Assembly (NCBI RefSeq): GCF_000802385.1
Contig: NZ_JTDN01000001.1
Location: 1,371,501 to 1,435,500 of the forward strand
Length of the DNA: 64,000 nt
From: Croceibacterium mercuriale
GTDB lineage: Bacteria > Pseudomonadota > Alphaproteobacteria > Sphingomonadales > Sphingomonadaceae
Direction of reading: 5' to 3'
Part shown: piece by piece, positions 1 to 7,512 of the stretch
Position numbering within the stretch: the stretch's first letter is position 1
Layout: each line of letters begins with the position of its first letter
Notes under the pieces: model-generated
The model's input: only the letters and a program-made list of their open reading frames with translations
What the model was told of the DNA's origin: nothing
Database searches by the model: none
Made by a program: the position numbers and the translations under genes

Positions 1-138
1 ACGCCGGGGGTGGCGGGCACCGTCGACTTCCAGCACATCAAGGGCCATTATTACCAGAGCCACCGGATGATCAATCCGACCGGTGTGGTGCCCGTCGGCC
101 CCGAGCTGGACCTCGACACGCCGCACGGACGGGCCTGA
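1..138 (+). CDS. Glutathionyl-hydroquinone reductase, C-terminal fragment (cut by window edge)
   Basis: Only the last 45 residues are inside the window; the reading frame is open at base 1 and ends at a TGA. The visible tail contains the pattern DFQHIKGHYYQSH followed by INPTGVVPVGP, which is the typical C-terminus of the YqjG/PcpF family of glutathione S-transferase-like enzymes. Members of that family reduce glutathionyl-hydroquinones in the cytoplasm and help clear quinones. A lipoprotein gene starts shortly after. The assignment rests on this short tail only, so the family is likely but the exact substrate cannot be stated. Confidence 0.72.
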   Translation, partial: TPGVAGTVDFQHIKGHYYQSHRMINPTGVVPVGPELDLDTPHGRA

Positions 139-164
139 TCGTGGCTGCCGATCGCCGAACCCCC

Positions 165-677
165 ATGTCGGAGGCCGCTCACCACAAGCCGGGCCTCATC
201 CCTCTGCGCCTGCTTCCACTCGCCCTGTTGCTGTCCGCCTGCGACAACAGCGCGGCGCCTGCCCCTGGCCCGGCGGAACTGGCGCAACCCGCTGCGGCAC
301 CACCGGTCAAGGATGCCAGTGTGCCCGGGCCGATCGATCTGGAGCCAGCGCCAGCGCCAGCGGGAACGACGGAGATCGTGGCGACCGAGACAATCGTCGT
401 GCAAGGGCAACCGGCGTGCCTGTTCACCGTGCGCTATCCTGGCGCAGGCGATCGGGAGGTATCCTGGAACGGTGACGAATGTGGTGCAGTCAAGGGCGCC
501 ATCGTCACGCCGGATCTGCTGGCGGCTGGTGGCCAGCTCGCCGACCTGTCGCCAGCAGCTCGCCGGGACATGGAACGGATGAGGAGCGGCGTGTTCGTGG
601 TTGAAGGCGAGTTCAGCGCCTCCGCCTACCCGCTGAACGTGGCGGACCGCATCTACGAAGTGCCTTATGCAGACTGA
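165..677 (+). CDS. Putative small lipoprotein, unknown function
   Basis: The protein is about 170 aa when started at the ATG given here; a GTG eight codons earlier (141) is the alternative and neither has a good ribosome binding site. A short basic start is followed by a hydrophobic segment and the lipobox LLSAC, so it is probably exported and lipid-anchored. An Ala/Pro-rich linker follows. The C-terminal half has two cysteines, in QPACLF and GDECGA, that could form a disulfide. I do not recognise a named domain. It lies 26 bp after the upstream reductase and could share its transcript. Downstream it converges on the ornithine decarboxylase gene. Confidence 0.6.
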   Translation: MSEAAHHKPGLIPLRLLPLALLLSACDNSAAPAPGPAELAQPAAAPPVKDASVPGPIDLEPAPAPAGTTEIVATETIVVQGQPACLFTVRYPGAGDREVSWNGDECGAVKGAIVTPDLLAAGGQLADLSPAARRDMERMRSGVFVVEGEFSASAYPLNVADRIYEVPYAD

Positions 678-721
678 CAGCAAGCGGCGCCGACCTTTGC
701 GGCCGGCGCCATCCTGTCAGA

Positions 722-1927
722 TCAACGCAGGCTCACCACGTTGTCGCTGCGCTTCGGTTCCTGCCGGGTGCCGGTATAGAGGCTCACCATCGGCTCATCC
801 GTCACCACCACCGCCTGTGCCGCGCCGAAGCCGTTGAAGCCGGTCTTCATCGCCGCGCCATAGGCACCCAGCATGCCGATCTCGAAATAGTCATCCGCCT
901 GGATGTCGGCCGGCAGGTCGAACGGACCCTTCATGTAGTCGGCATCGTCACAGGTGGGGCCGTAAAACGCAAAATCGGCCAGCGGCTGAGTGAGATCGTC
1001 CTCCAGTGCCTGCACCGGAAAACGCCAGTCGACATGCGCGGCATCGAACAGCGCGCCATAGGCGCCGTCATTGATGTACAGTTCGTCGCCCCGCCGCTTC
1101 TCCACGCGGACGATCACGCTGGAATATTCCGCGCTCAGCGCCCGGCCCGGCTCAGCCCACAGCTCCGCATTGTAGGAGATAGGCAGCGCCTCGAAATGGC
1201 GGTGGATGATCGCGAAGTAATCTTCCAGCGGCGGCGGGTTCATGCCCGGATAGGCGCTGGGGAAACCACCGCCGACGTCGATGATGTCCACCGTGACGGA
1301 GGCCTGCGCAATCGCCGCGCGCACGCGATCAAGCGCCTGCACATAGGCGAACGGCGTCATCGCCTGGCTGCCGACATGGAAGCAGATGCCGAGCGCGTCG
1401 CAATGCTGGCGGGTAGCCTGCAGCAGCGGCGCGGCATCGACCAGGTCGACCCCGAACTTGGAGGCAAGGCTCAGCTCCGAATGTTCGGAGGAGACGCGCA
1501 GGCGCACCAGCAGGTTCAGATCTTCTGCCGCCGCGCCGTCCGAAGCCGAAGTGGCTTCCACGATCTTGGCCAGTTCCTCCAGCGTATCCAGGCTGAAAGT
1601 CCGCACGCCATGCGTGTGATAGGCCTCGCGGATGGCGCCGATCGTCTTCACCGGGTGCATGAAGCACAGGGTGGCTTCCGGAAGCAGGGCACGCACCAGC
1701 CGCACTTCCGCAATGGAGGCGACGTCAAAGGTGCGGATGCCGTTTTCCCACAGCAGCACGATCAGGTCAGGCGAGGGATTCGCCTTGACCGCATACATCG
1801 TGGTGCCCGGAAAACGCTGCGCAAAGAACTGCGCCGCCCGCGCCGCGGCATGCGGGCGGTTGAGCATCACCGGTTCGTCCGGAACGAGGTCGCGGACTAC
1901 AGACCGTGCGTCAGGATAGCTGTGCAA
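722..1927 (-). CDS. Ornithine decarboxylase (fold type III PLP enzyme)
   Basis: The predicted 401-aa enzyme decarboxylates ornithine to putrescine, the entry step of polyamine synthesis; some family members also accept lysine or diaminopimelate. The order of motifs fits the alanine-racemase-fold decarboxylases. The PLP lysine is K48 in YAVKAN, FHVGSQ is near residue 184, the glycine loop is GGG 219-221, and EPGR is at 259-262. The substrate-side Cys is C326 in GPTCDDADYMKGP. The GPTCD sequence followed by an acidic run favours ornithine/lysine over diaminopimelate. It is transcribed alone, with a promoter and a structured leader upstream (see separate entries), so expression is probably controlled at the RNA level. 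Confidence 0.9.
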   Translation of the reverse strand: MHSYPDARSVVRDLVPDEPVMLNRPHAAARAAQFFAQRFPGTTMYAVKANPSPDLIVLLWENGIRTFDVASIAEVRLVRALLPEATLCFMHPVKTIGAIREAYHTHGVRTFSLDTLEELAKIVEATSASDGAAAEDLNLLVRLRVSSEHSELSLASKFGVDLVDAAPLLQATRQHCDALGICFHVGSQAMTPFAYVQALDRVRAAIAQASVTVDIIDVGGGFPSAYPGMNPPPLEDYFAIIHRHFEALPISYNAELWAEPGRALSAEYSSVIVRVEKRRGDELYINDGAYGALFDAAHVDWRFPVQALEDDLTQPLADFAFYGPTCDDADYMKGPFDLPADIQADDYFEIGMLGAYGAAMKTGFNGFGAAQAVVVTDEPMVSLYTGTRQEPKRSDNVVSLR

Positions 1928-1929
1928 TT

Positions 1930-2000
1930 CAAGGGACCCCCAAACGGTTTGTTCAACAAGGCTGCCTTGCGGTTAGGAAGTCCCCATGGGGCAGCGGAGG
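1930..2000 (-). promoter_or_regulatory. Structured 5' leader of ornithine decarboxylase, candidate speF-type RNA element
   Basis: Between the predicted transcription start (about 1997) and the start codon there are about 70 nt. They contain a CCCCATGGGG palindrome, a GGGAC/GTCCC pairing between 1980-1984 and 1933-1937, and a short CCGCAAGG-type hairpin. Alphaproteobacterial ornithine decarboxylase genes are known to carry the conserved speF leader motif. Position and partner gene agree, but I could not align it to the published consensus. Confidence 0.42.
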
Positions 2001-2004
2001 CGGG

Positions 2005-2033
2005 CATATAAGAGCGAATCGACAGATCGCCAA
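2005..2033 (-). promoter_or_regulatory. Sigma70-type promoter for ornithine decarboxylase
   Basis: Read on the minus strand there is TTGGCG (2028-2033), a 17-bp spacer and TATATG (2005-2010). Spacing is ideal and the predicted start, near 1997, falls just before the palindromic leader. Confidence 0.55.
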
Positions 2034-2159
2034 CGGTTTTTGTGTGACCGCCAAAAGGCACATGTTGTCAGCGGTTTGTGCAAAGGATCGATCCCGCTTT
2101 CCCCGGCATGCCCCGTGTATCCGGGACAGGGCGTGACGATGCCAGGACAAGGCCCGGGA

Positions 2160-2504
2160 TCAGTGCAGCGGATTGCCGTCCGGCGCGGGCGAGCGCGGCG
2201 ACAGGAGAATGATCATGCCATCCGCGCCGGTTACCCCCAGGATCAGCACTTCCGACTGGAAGCCGGCAATGTTGCGGGGTGCGAAATTGACGACGCAGCA
2301 GAGCTGCGTGCCTATCAGTTGTTCCGGCGGATAGGCGGTGATCTGAGCGCTGGACCACCGGCTGCCGAGTTCGCCCAGGTCGATCCGGACCTTCCATGAA
2401 GGATTGCGCGCCTTCGGGAACGGCTGGACGTCCAACACCGTGCCGATGCGGATGTCGAGCCGTTCGAAAGCCGCATAGTCGACCTGTTCCCTGACCGGCA
2501 TCAT
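2160..2504 (-). CDS. csaA: CsaA-like tRNA-binding-domain protein
   Basis: The 114-aa protein consists of one OB-fold tRNA-binding domain of the CsaA/YgjH type. The family signature runs from FERLDIRIGTV near residue 13 through FPKARNPSWK to the C-terminal CCVVNFAPRNIAGFQSE. Homologues dimerise, bind tRNA and have been described as export-related chaperones; the physiological role is uncertain. The gene starts 6 bp after the stop of the upstream oxidoreductase, so it is probably co-transcribed with the minus arm of the sugar locus. That may be readthrough rather than a functional link. Two adjacent ATG codons are possible starts. Confidence 0.82.
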   Translation of the reverse strand: MMPVREQVDYAAFERLDIRIGTVLDVQPFPKARNPSWKVRIDLGELGSRWSSAQITAYPPEQLIGTQLCCVVNFAPRNIAGFQSEVLILGVTGADGMIILLSPRSPAPDGNPLH

Positions 2505-2510
2505 TGAGCC

Positions 2511-3500
2511 CTATCCGGCGGCGTAGATGCGGTCGAGCACCTGCGCCACGTCCACCAGCCGTGCCGCCTGCGGATCGAACCGCGTGCTTCCAGCCAGTTG
2601 CCGCGCCCATGCCGAAGCAGCCCGTGTGCCCCAATCGTCCGGCGGGCTGGCAATGGGATGGGCCTGCGTGCCGTGATGCCGGAAGGCGGCAAAGTCGTAG
2701 AAGCTGCCATCCACATTACGGAACGTGACCGCCCCTTGTGTGCCGTAGAACGCCGCCTCGATCACCGCATCACGGCCGGCCGGCAGGTTCCACGAACAGG
2801 CGAGCTGCACCGCAGCGCCGGTGGCAAGGTCCAGCCGTGCGGTTGCGAAATCTTCCACCCGGTCAGGCACCTGCCCCAGCGGCGCACCGCCGGCGAACAG
2901 GCGCGCGGTGACGTGCTCCACCGCAGGGAAATCCAGCAGCCACAGCGCCAGATCGATCAGGTGGACACCCAGGTCGATCACGCAGCCGCCGCCCGATTGC
3001 GCCCGGTCGTAGAACCACGGCTTGTCAGGTCCGTAGGCATTGTGGAACGTCAGATCGACGGCATAGATCGTGCCCAGCTCTCCGCTGCGGATCGCCTGCG
3101 CCATGGCCTCGGTCGCGGCGGTGTGGCGGTAGGACAGGTCGACGCCGAGCAGCCGGTCTGCCGCCTGCGCCGCATCCACCACCGCCGACACCTCGCCGGC
3201 ATCGCGGCCCAGCGGCTTCTGACAGAACACCGCCACGCCGCGCCCGAGCGCCTCCACTGATTGCGCCGCATGAAGAGCGGACGGGCTGGCGATCACCACC
3301 CCGTCCAACCCCAGGTCCAGCATCGCCTGCAGGGATGGCAGCGCGACCGCCCCCGGAGCAATGGCCTGTGCCTGCGCAACGCAGTCCGGCGCAGGATCGC
3401 AGATCGCCACCGCCTCCATCAAGCCGGTGTCGACAATGGCCTGCATGCGGTGTCGGCCGATCCAGCCGGTGCCGAGAAAGCCGATGCGGGGCTTGCTCAC
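2511..3500 (-). CDS. Gfo/Idh/MocA family oxidoreductase
   Basis: The 329-aa protein has an N-terminal Rossmann NAD(P)-binding fold with GFLGTGWIGR at about residues 7-16. The family loop appears as CQKPLGRD, a variant of the usual EKP with Gln in place of Glu. The second domain carries GVHLIDLALWLL, where the catalytic Asp/His pair of sugar and inositol dehydrogenases is normally found. Relatives oxidise or reduce sugars, nucleotide sugars and inositols. Because inositol-phosphate synthase lies in the same operon, an inositol- or glycoside-directed redox step is a reasonable guess, but substrate cannot be read from sequence. Its start overlaps the end of the dehydrogenase gene by 4 bp. Confidence 0.85.
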   Translation of the reverse strand: MSKPRIGFLGTGWIGRHRMQAIVDTGLMEAVAICDPAPDCVAQAQAIAPGAVALPSLQAMLDLGLDGVVIASPSALHAAQSVEALGRGVAVFCQKPLGRDAGEVSAVVDAAQAADRLLGVDLSYRHTAATEAMAQAIRSGELGTIYAVDLTFHNAYGPDKPWFYDRAQSGGGCVIDLGVHLIDLALWLLDFPAVEHVTARLFAGGAPLGQVPDRVEDFATARLDLATGAAVQLACSWNLPAGRDAVIEAAFYGTQGAVTFRNVDGSFYDFAAFRHHGTQAHPIASPPDDWGTRAASAWARQLAGSTRFDPQAARLVDVAQVLDRIYAAG

Positions 3501-4465
3501 AGGGTCACCAGGGCTTTGACGAAACCTTCCGGCTTGTCGCGGGTCGCATCCAGTGCATCCCCCAGCCGCTCCAGCGGGTAGCTGTGCGTGTAGAGCGGCG
3601 CGGGATCGAAGCTGCCATCGGCCACTGCGGCGATCGCCTCGCGCAATCCGCGCATCTGAACGGCCGGGTCGCGTTCATGCGCGTTGGCGACGTCGATCCC
3701 CTTCCAGTTCCACATCTGCATGGAAACCTGCCGTGGTCCATCCTGGTGATAGCCGGCGATCACCAGCCGCCCGCCGAAGCCGGTCAGCTCGCCAGCTAAG
3801 TCGAGCGGCCATTGCTTGCCGACGCACTCGATCACCCGCTCGCACATCGCCTCGCCGGTCAGCTGCTTGACCTGGTCGATGATGGCGTAATGATCGTGCA
3901 TGAAAATCGTCTCGGCCGCGCCGTAGTGCCGCGCCAGATCCAGCGACTCCTGCCGCCGGCTGATGGCGATCACCCGCGCGCCGGCGCGACTGGCCAGATG
4001 ACACAGCACCGCGCCCAGGAAGCCGATGCCGACGATCGCCACCGTCTGTTCCGGCCGGATATCGCTGCGGTGGAAGATGTTGAAGGCGCAGCCGAGCGGC
4101 TCGCCCGGGAAGGGCTGGCCATCCAGTTCCGGCGGCAGCTTCGCTGCCATGTCCGCCCGCACGATGTCGCTTTCGGCGAAAGAGCGATAGGAAAGCGCAG
4201 CCACTCGATCACCGGTGACCAGTCCGCTGACCCCCGGACCGACGGCCTCCACCCTGCCCCAGCCCTCATGGCCCAGATCACCCGGTTCGCGGGGATAGTC
4301 CATACACTCGAGACCGGCCCATGGTTCCAGATTGCTGGCGCACACGCCGCAACCTTCGAGCCGGATGCGCACCTCGCCCTCGCCAGGTTGCGGGATGGGC
4401 ACGTCGTTGCGCAGTTCGATCGTGCCGGGCGACGCCAGCACCGCCGCCTTCATCATTTCTGTCAT
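3497..4465 (-). CDS. Zinc-type medium-chain alcohol/polyol dehydrogenase-like protein
   Basis: This 322-aa MDR-superfamily enzyme has the catalytic zinc region CGVCASN (C42) and GHEGWG (H66-E67). The NAD(P) loop is VGIGFLGAV near residue 145. The lobe that carries the four-cysteine structural zinc in classical alcohol dehydrogenases is missing, which explains the short length. MDR enzymes of this shape oxidise alcohols, polyols or sugars, or reduce enones. It sits between inositol-phosphate synthase (9 bp upstream) and the Gfo/Idh oxidoreductase (4-bp overlap). Two redox enzymes acting in turn on a hydroxyl, as in epimerisation through a keto intermediate, would suit this pairing. That is inference. 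Confidence 0.82.
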   Translation of the reverse strand: MTEMMKAAVLASPGTIELRNDVPIPQPGEGEVRIRLEGCGVCASNLEPWAGLECMDYPREPGDLGHEGWGRVEAVGPGVSGLVTGDRVAALSYRSFAESDIVRADMAAKLPPELDGQPFPGEPLGCAFNIFHRSDIRPEQTVAIVGIGFLGAVLCHLASRAGARVIAISRRQESLDLARHYGAAETIFMHDHYAIIDQVKQLTGEAMCERVIECVGKQWPLDLAGELTGFGGRLVIAGYHQDGPRQVSMQMWNWKGIDVANAHERDPAVQMRGLREAIAAVADGSFDPAPLYTHSYPLERLGDALDATRDKPEGFVKALVTL

Positions 4466-4474
4466 GGTCAGCAG

Positions 4475-5581
4475 TCAGACCGCAGCGATGAATGTTTCGA
4501 GTTCGGCATAGGCGCGGTCATCCGGCATCTGCTCGGGCGGATGCTTGCAGAAATAGGCCGCAGCCGGCAGCACCGGCCCGGCCAGACCGCGATCCTTCGC
4601 CAGCTTGGCACACCGGATCATGTCGATCGCCACGCCGGCCGAGTTCGGGCTGTCCTCCACCGAAAGGCGCAGTTCCAGGTTCATCGGCACACCGCCGAAC
4701 AACTGCCCTTCCATGCGCAGGAAACACACCTTGTTGTCGTTCTGCCAGGCAACATAGTCGGACGGGCCGACATGGATGTTGTCGTCCTCCATCCGCACCG
4801 CAGCGACCGACTGTACGGCCTCCGTCTTGCTCTCCTTCTTGGAAGCGAGGCGGCTGCGCTCCAGCATGTTGAGGAAGTCGGTATTGCCGCCGGTATTGAG
4901 CTGGTAGGTGCGGTCGAGCTTCACGCCACGCTTGGCAAACAGGTCGGTCAGCACGCGATGCACGATGGTCGCGCCCAGCTGCGCCTTGATGTCGTCACCG
5001 ATGATCGGCACGCCCGCTGCCCGGAACCGTTCCGCCCAGGTAGCGTCGCTGGCGATGAACACGGGAATGTTGTTCACGAAGGCCACGCCCGCTTCCAGCG
5101 CGCATTCGGCATAGAACTCGGTGGCGTGCTGCGATCCCACCGGCAGGTAGTTCATCAGCACATCCGCCTCGCTCTCGCGCAGCGCATCGATCACTGCCTG
5201 CCGATCCGGTTGCGGCGCGTCTGCGACGGCAAAGGTCCGGTCCTCCGGATAATTGGCCATGTGGTCGGCCACGCCGTCCAGCACCGTGCCCATCTGCACG
5301 ATCGTGCCGGTACGCTCCACCTGCGGACAGAAGACGGCCGTGCAGTTCGGCTTGGCAAAGATCGCCTCCGCCACGTCCTGCCCCACTTTGCGCCGGTCCA
5401 CGTCCCATGCCGCGACGATCCGCACGTCTTCCGGGCGGTAGCCGCCCAGATTATGGTGCATTAGGCCAGTCAGGTCGTTGGCTCCGTTGCGGTAATGGGC
5501 GAGCCCCTGCACCAGCGAGCTGGCGCAATTGCCCACGCCCACCAGCGCAACGCGGATACCGCGGGGATCAGGCGAAAGCAT
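4475..5581 (-). CDS. ino1: Inositol-3-phosphate synthase (myo-inositol-1-phosphate synthase)
   Basis: The enzyme turns glucose 6-phosphate into 1L-myo-inositol 1-phosphate with internal NAD recycling. At about 368 aa it matches the short archaeal/actinobacterial form. Visible hallmarks are the N-terminal NAD loop VGVGNCASSL, the MNYLPVGSQ segment, the central NTGGNTDFLNM block and the SKKESKTEAV active-site lysines, followed by GPSDYV. An ATG 23 codons earlier exists, but it would overlap the preceding gene. The chosen ATG has AAGGAT about 10 nt upstream and matches the family N-terminus. This activity is uncommon in Proteobacteria. Its place in a sugar-transfer operon suggests inositol is a building block of the product. 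Confidence 0.9.
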   Translation of the reverse strand: MLSPDPRGIRVALVGVGNCASSLVQGLAHYRNGANDLTGLMHHNLGGYRPEDVRIVAAWDVDRRKVGQDVAEAIFAKPNCTAVFCPQVERTGTIVQMGTVLDGVADHMANYPEDRTFAVADAPQPDRQAVIDALRESEADVLMNYLPVGSQHATEFYAECALEAGVAFVNNIPVFIASDATWAERFRAAGVPIIGDDIKAQLGATIVHRVLTDLFAKRGVKLDRTYQLNTGGNTDFLNMLERSRLASKKESKTEAVQSVAAVRMEDDNIHVGPSDYVAWQNDNKVCFLRMEGQLFGGVPMNLELRLSVEDSPNSAGVAIDMIRCAKLAKDRGLAGPVLPAAAYFCKHPPEQMPDDRAYAELETFIAAV

Positions 5582-5603
5582 CAGCGGCAATCCTTCTTGT
5601 TCG

Positions 5604-6530
5604 TCATGCGGGCACCCCGATACGCGGCGGGGTAGCAGTCGCGGGAGCATAGCGTTCGACCATCTGCTGACACCAGTCGGCGAAGGCCTGCGGTTCGCGC
5701 GCCGGGCTGGTATGATGTGCCTCCACGCCGAGATGCTCGGGCGTGAAGCAGAAGGTCACCAGCGTGTCGAATGGGGCCAGCGCCTCCATCTGCCGGTCGA
5801 ACCAGTCGAGCGCGTCAGGGCGGAAGCTGTCGGCCCACGACAGGCCGGTGCGCAGCTTGCGCACGCCCAGTTCGCTCATCCAGCGAACCGCATCGTCCAG
5901 CCGCGGATCGTGGAAGTGGAACCACTGCATCAGTCCCATCCGGTCCGCAAACGGCCGATAGGCTTCCAGGCCCGGCTTGGGCGTTCCGTCTTCCCGGATC
6001 AGGCCCATGTAGAAGTGGCGGTAATAGCTGGACCCTTCCGCCTCCCGGTGACGCGTTTCCGCGCCCCAGCTCTGCGGCAGGTCGAACAGCGAATACCAGT
6101 ATACGTTGGGCACCCGCCCGATCAGCAGCTCGGCAGTCTTCTCCACTCCGAACTGCTGCACCTCCTCCGCGCCGAACGAGCCGACGCCTACTTCCGTGGC
6201 CCAGATCTCCTTGTCCGGCACCACCGCCTCGATCTCGGCGATCTTGTCGGGCCAGGCGTGGATCGGCCACAGGTTCCAGTCGAGCGGGAAGCCATGCACG
6301 GCAACCACGTCCACCTCGTCCAGCGCGCCATGCGCGCGCATCCGGTTGGTCCAGTGGGGATCGATCGGCGACATGCCACCCAGCACGCGCTTCACCGACG
6401 GGTTCACGGAGCGGATCGCGCGGCCGGCGCGGATCACCGTATCGGCGTATATCGACCAGTCGGGGTCAAGCTCCGGATTCCAGTGCGACTTGTTGTTCGG
6501 CTCGTTCCAGAGCATCACCGCTTCGATCAC
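5604..6530 (-). CDS. Glycoside-hydrolase-like TIM-barrel protein (clan A type, apparently circularly permuted)
   Basis: The 308-aa protein starts at a GTG whose last base joins the upstream TGA (4-bp overlap). The acid/base motif WNEPN sits at residues 8-12 (E10) instead of the middle of the chain. The predicted nucleophile is E113 in WATEVG, followed by strand-8-like YWYSLFD. Residues 172-195, ending GLIREDGTPKPG, look like the usual end of a GH39/GH5-type barrel. Yet about 110 residues follow that look like strands 1-3 and helices 1-3 (LGVRKLRTGLSWAD, then VTFCFTPEHLG, then FADWCQQMVERY). No signal peptide is seen, so it is probably cytoplasmic. It may hydrolyse or transfer glycosyl groups, perhaps xylosyl; the substrate is unknown. 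Confidence 0.78.
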   Translation of the reverse strand: MIEAVMLWNEPNNKSHWNPELDPDWSIYADTVIRAGRAIRSVNPSVKRVLGGMSPIDPHWTNRMRAHGALDEVDVVAVHGFPLDWNLWPIHAWPDKIAEIEAVVPDKEIWATEVGVGSFGAEEVQQFGVEKTAELLIGRVPNVYWYSLFDLPQSWGAETRHREAEGSSYYRHFYMGLIREDGTPKPGLEAYRPFADRMGLMQWFHFHDPRLDDAVRWMSELGVRKLRTGLSWADSFRPDALDWFDRQMEALAPFDTLVTFCFTPEHLGVEAHHTSPAREPQAFADWCQQMVERYAPATATPPRIGVPA

Positions 6531-7336
6531 GTATTCGGACCCCTGTCAGGATAGACCGCCGCCGGCCCCAGATGGCTGTAAGGCACATCGGCCACGCGGC
6601 AGAGATAGACTTCGGCTTCGGGCTGAACCTCGATCGTGAAGCCGGCCGCGCGCAGCATGGCCTTGCTGCACGCCATGTTCGGCGCCCACCAGTTGGTCCA
6701 GTCGTCGGCGAAGCGGCGTTCGATGAAGTGCATCTTGGGATAGCCGGGATCGTCGAAGAAGGCCGGCGGATCCCAGGTACCCGGCACATGGAAGGGATGA
6801 TCCTCCGGGAGCTCGATCTCGGCCTCGCCGCCCTGCTGCATGGTCTGGAACAGCATGGTGCCGCCGGCCACATGCTCGCGGATCAGGTCCAGCGCCAGCA
6901 GCGGATGGCGCAGGTGGTACAGCACACCCATGAAGATGACCCAGTCGAACTTCTCGCCCAGCGCCGCCACGTCGTAGACCGACAGGTTGCGGAACTCGAT
7001 GTCCCGGTAACCCTGCATCTGCGCCGCGAACCGCGCCTGCGCCAGGTAGCGGTCGTCGCTGTCGATCCCGACCACGCGCCCGGCACCACGCCGCTTGAAC
7101 TCGAGCGAGTAGAAGCCCGCATTGCACCCGATGTCGAGCACCGATTGCCCGCTCAGATCATCAGGCAGCACATGGGCAAAATTGCGGAACTTGCTGGCCG
7201 GGTAGTCGGGCAGAAAATGATCAGGCGCGGTCTGGATGCCGTGCGGCAGATGGAGGTTCTGGAACCAGGGCGCCAGCCTGTCGACCTGCGCGCGCATCGC
7301 TTCGGGCGCGAGCATCTGTTCGGCGTCGCGGCTCAT
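6527..7336 (-). CDS. SAM-dependent methyltransferase, glycan-locus type
   Basis: The 269-aa class I methyltransferase has motif I VLDIGCNAGFYSLE at residues 66-79, an acidic GIDSDDRY for the ribose, and a later FMGVLYHLRHP block. The N-terminal region WFQNLHLPHGIQTAPDHF recalls CmoB-like enzymes. It resembles the TIGR04290 group of methyltransferases, which I recall from glycosyltransferase-containing loci; the exact assignment needs a profile search. A much longer upstream extension is open but has no family resemblance, so the ATG before SRDAEQ is used. It is the first gene of the minus arm and overlaps the glycosidase-like gene by 4 bp. It probably methylates a sugar or cyclitol hydroxyl of the locus product. 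Confidence 0.84.
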   Translation of the reverse strand: MSRDAEQMLAPEAMRAQVDRLAPWFQNLHLPHGIQTAPDHFLPDYPASKFRNFAHVLPDDLSGQSVLDIGCNAGFYSLEFKRRGAGRVVGIDSDDRYLAQARFAAQMQGYRDIEFRNLSVYDVAALGEKFDWVIFMGVLYHLRHPLLALDLIREHVAGGTMLFQTMQQGGEAEIELPEDHPFHVPGTWDPPAFFDDPGYPKMHFIERRFADDWTNWWAPNMACSKAMLRAAGFTIEVQPEAEVYLCRVADVPYSHLGPAAVYPDRGPNT

Positions 7337-7423
7337 GCCGGCGCCTCGGCGTAATCGTCGGCCTTGCGAAAAATCATTCGTCCCCCGTGCCCTCACTTGC
7401 CGGAATGCACCGGCCCCCATCCT

Positions 7424-7441
7424 GCATGTACGATAACATGC
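7424..7441. promoter_or_regulatory. Inverted repeat in divergent control region (candidate operator 1)
   Basis: GCATGT (7424-7429) and ACATGC (7436-7441) form a perfect 6-bp inverted repeat with a 6-bp AT-rich centre. It lies between the divergent methyltransferase and glycosyltransferase genes. The symmetry suits a dimeric regulator, but no regulator gene is nearby. Confidence 0.4.
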
Positions 7442-7463
7442 TTTGTTGCTGCTTGTTCCCGCA

Positions 7464-7485
7464 CGGTTCCACCGCAGCGGAACCG
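7464..7485. promoter_or_regulatory. Inverted repeat in divergent control region (candidate operator 2)
   Basis: CGGTTCC (7464-7470) and GGAACCG (7479-7485) form a perfect 7-bp inverted repeat with an 8-bp centre, 22 bp past the first palindrome and just ahead of the plus arm. It could be an operator or an RNA hairpin in the leader of the plus-arm transcript. Confidence 0.38.
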
Positions 7486-7512
7486 CAGCTACTTTCATCA
7501 ATTGGTCTACGC

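Noticed and set aside
3812-5464. A 550-codon open frame opposite the dehydrogenase and inositol-phosphate synthase genes
   Set aside because: Composition is that of antisense shadow; both genes on the other strand have full family motifs.
4475-5581. A mycothiol pathway
   Set aside because: Only inositol-phosphate synthase and a GT4 are present; MshB, MshC and MshD homologues are absent from the locus.
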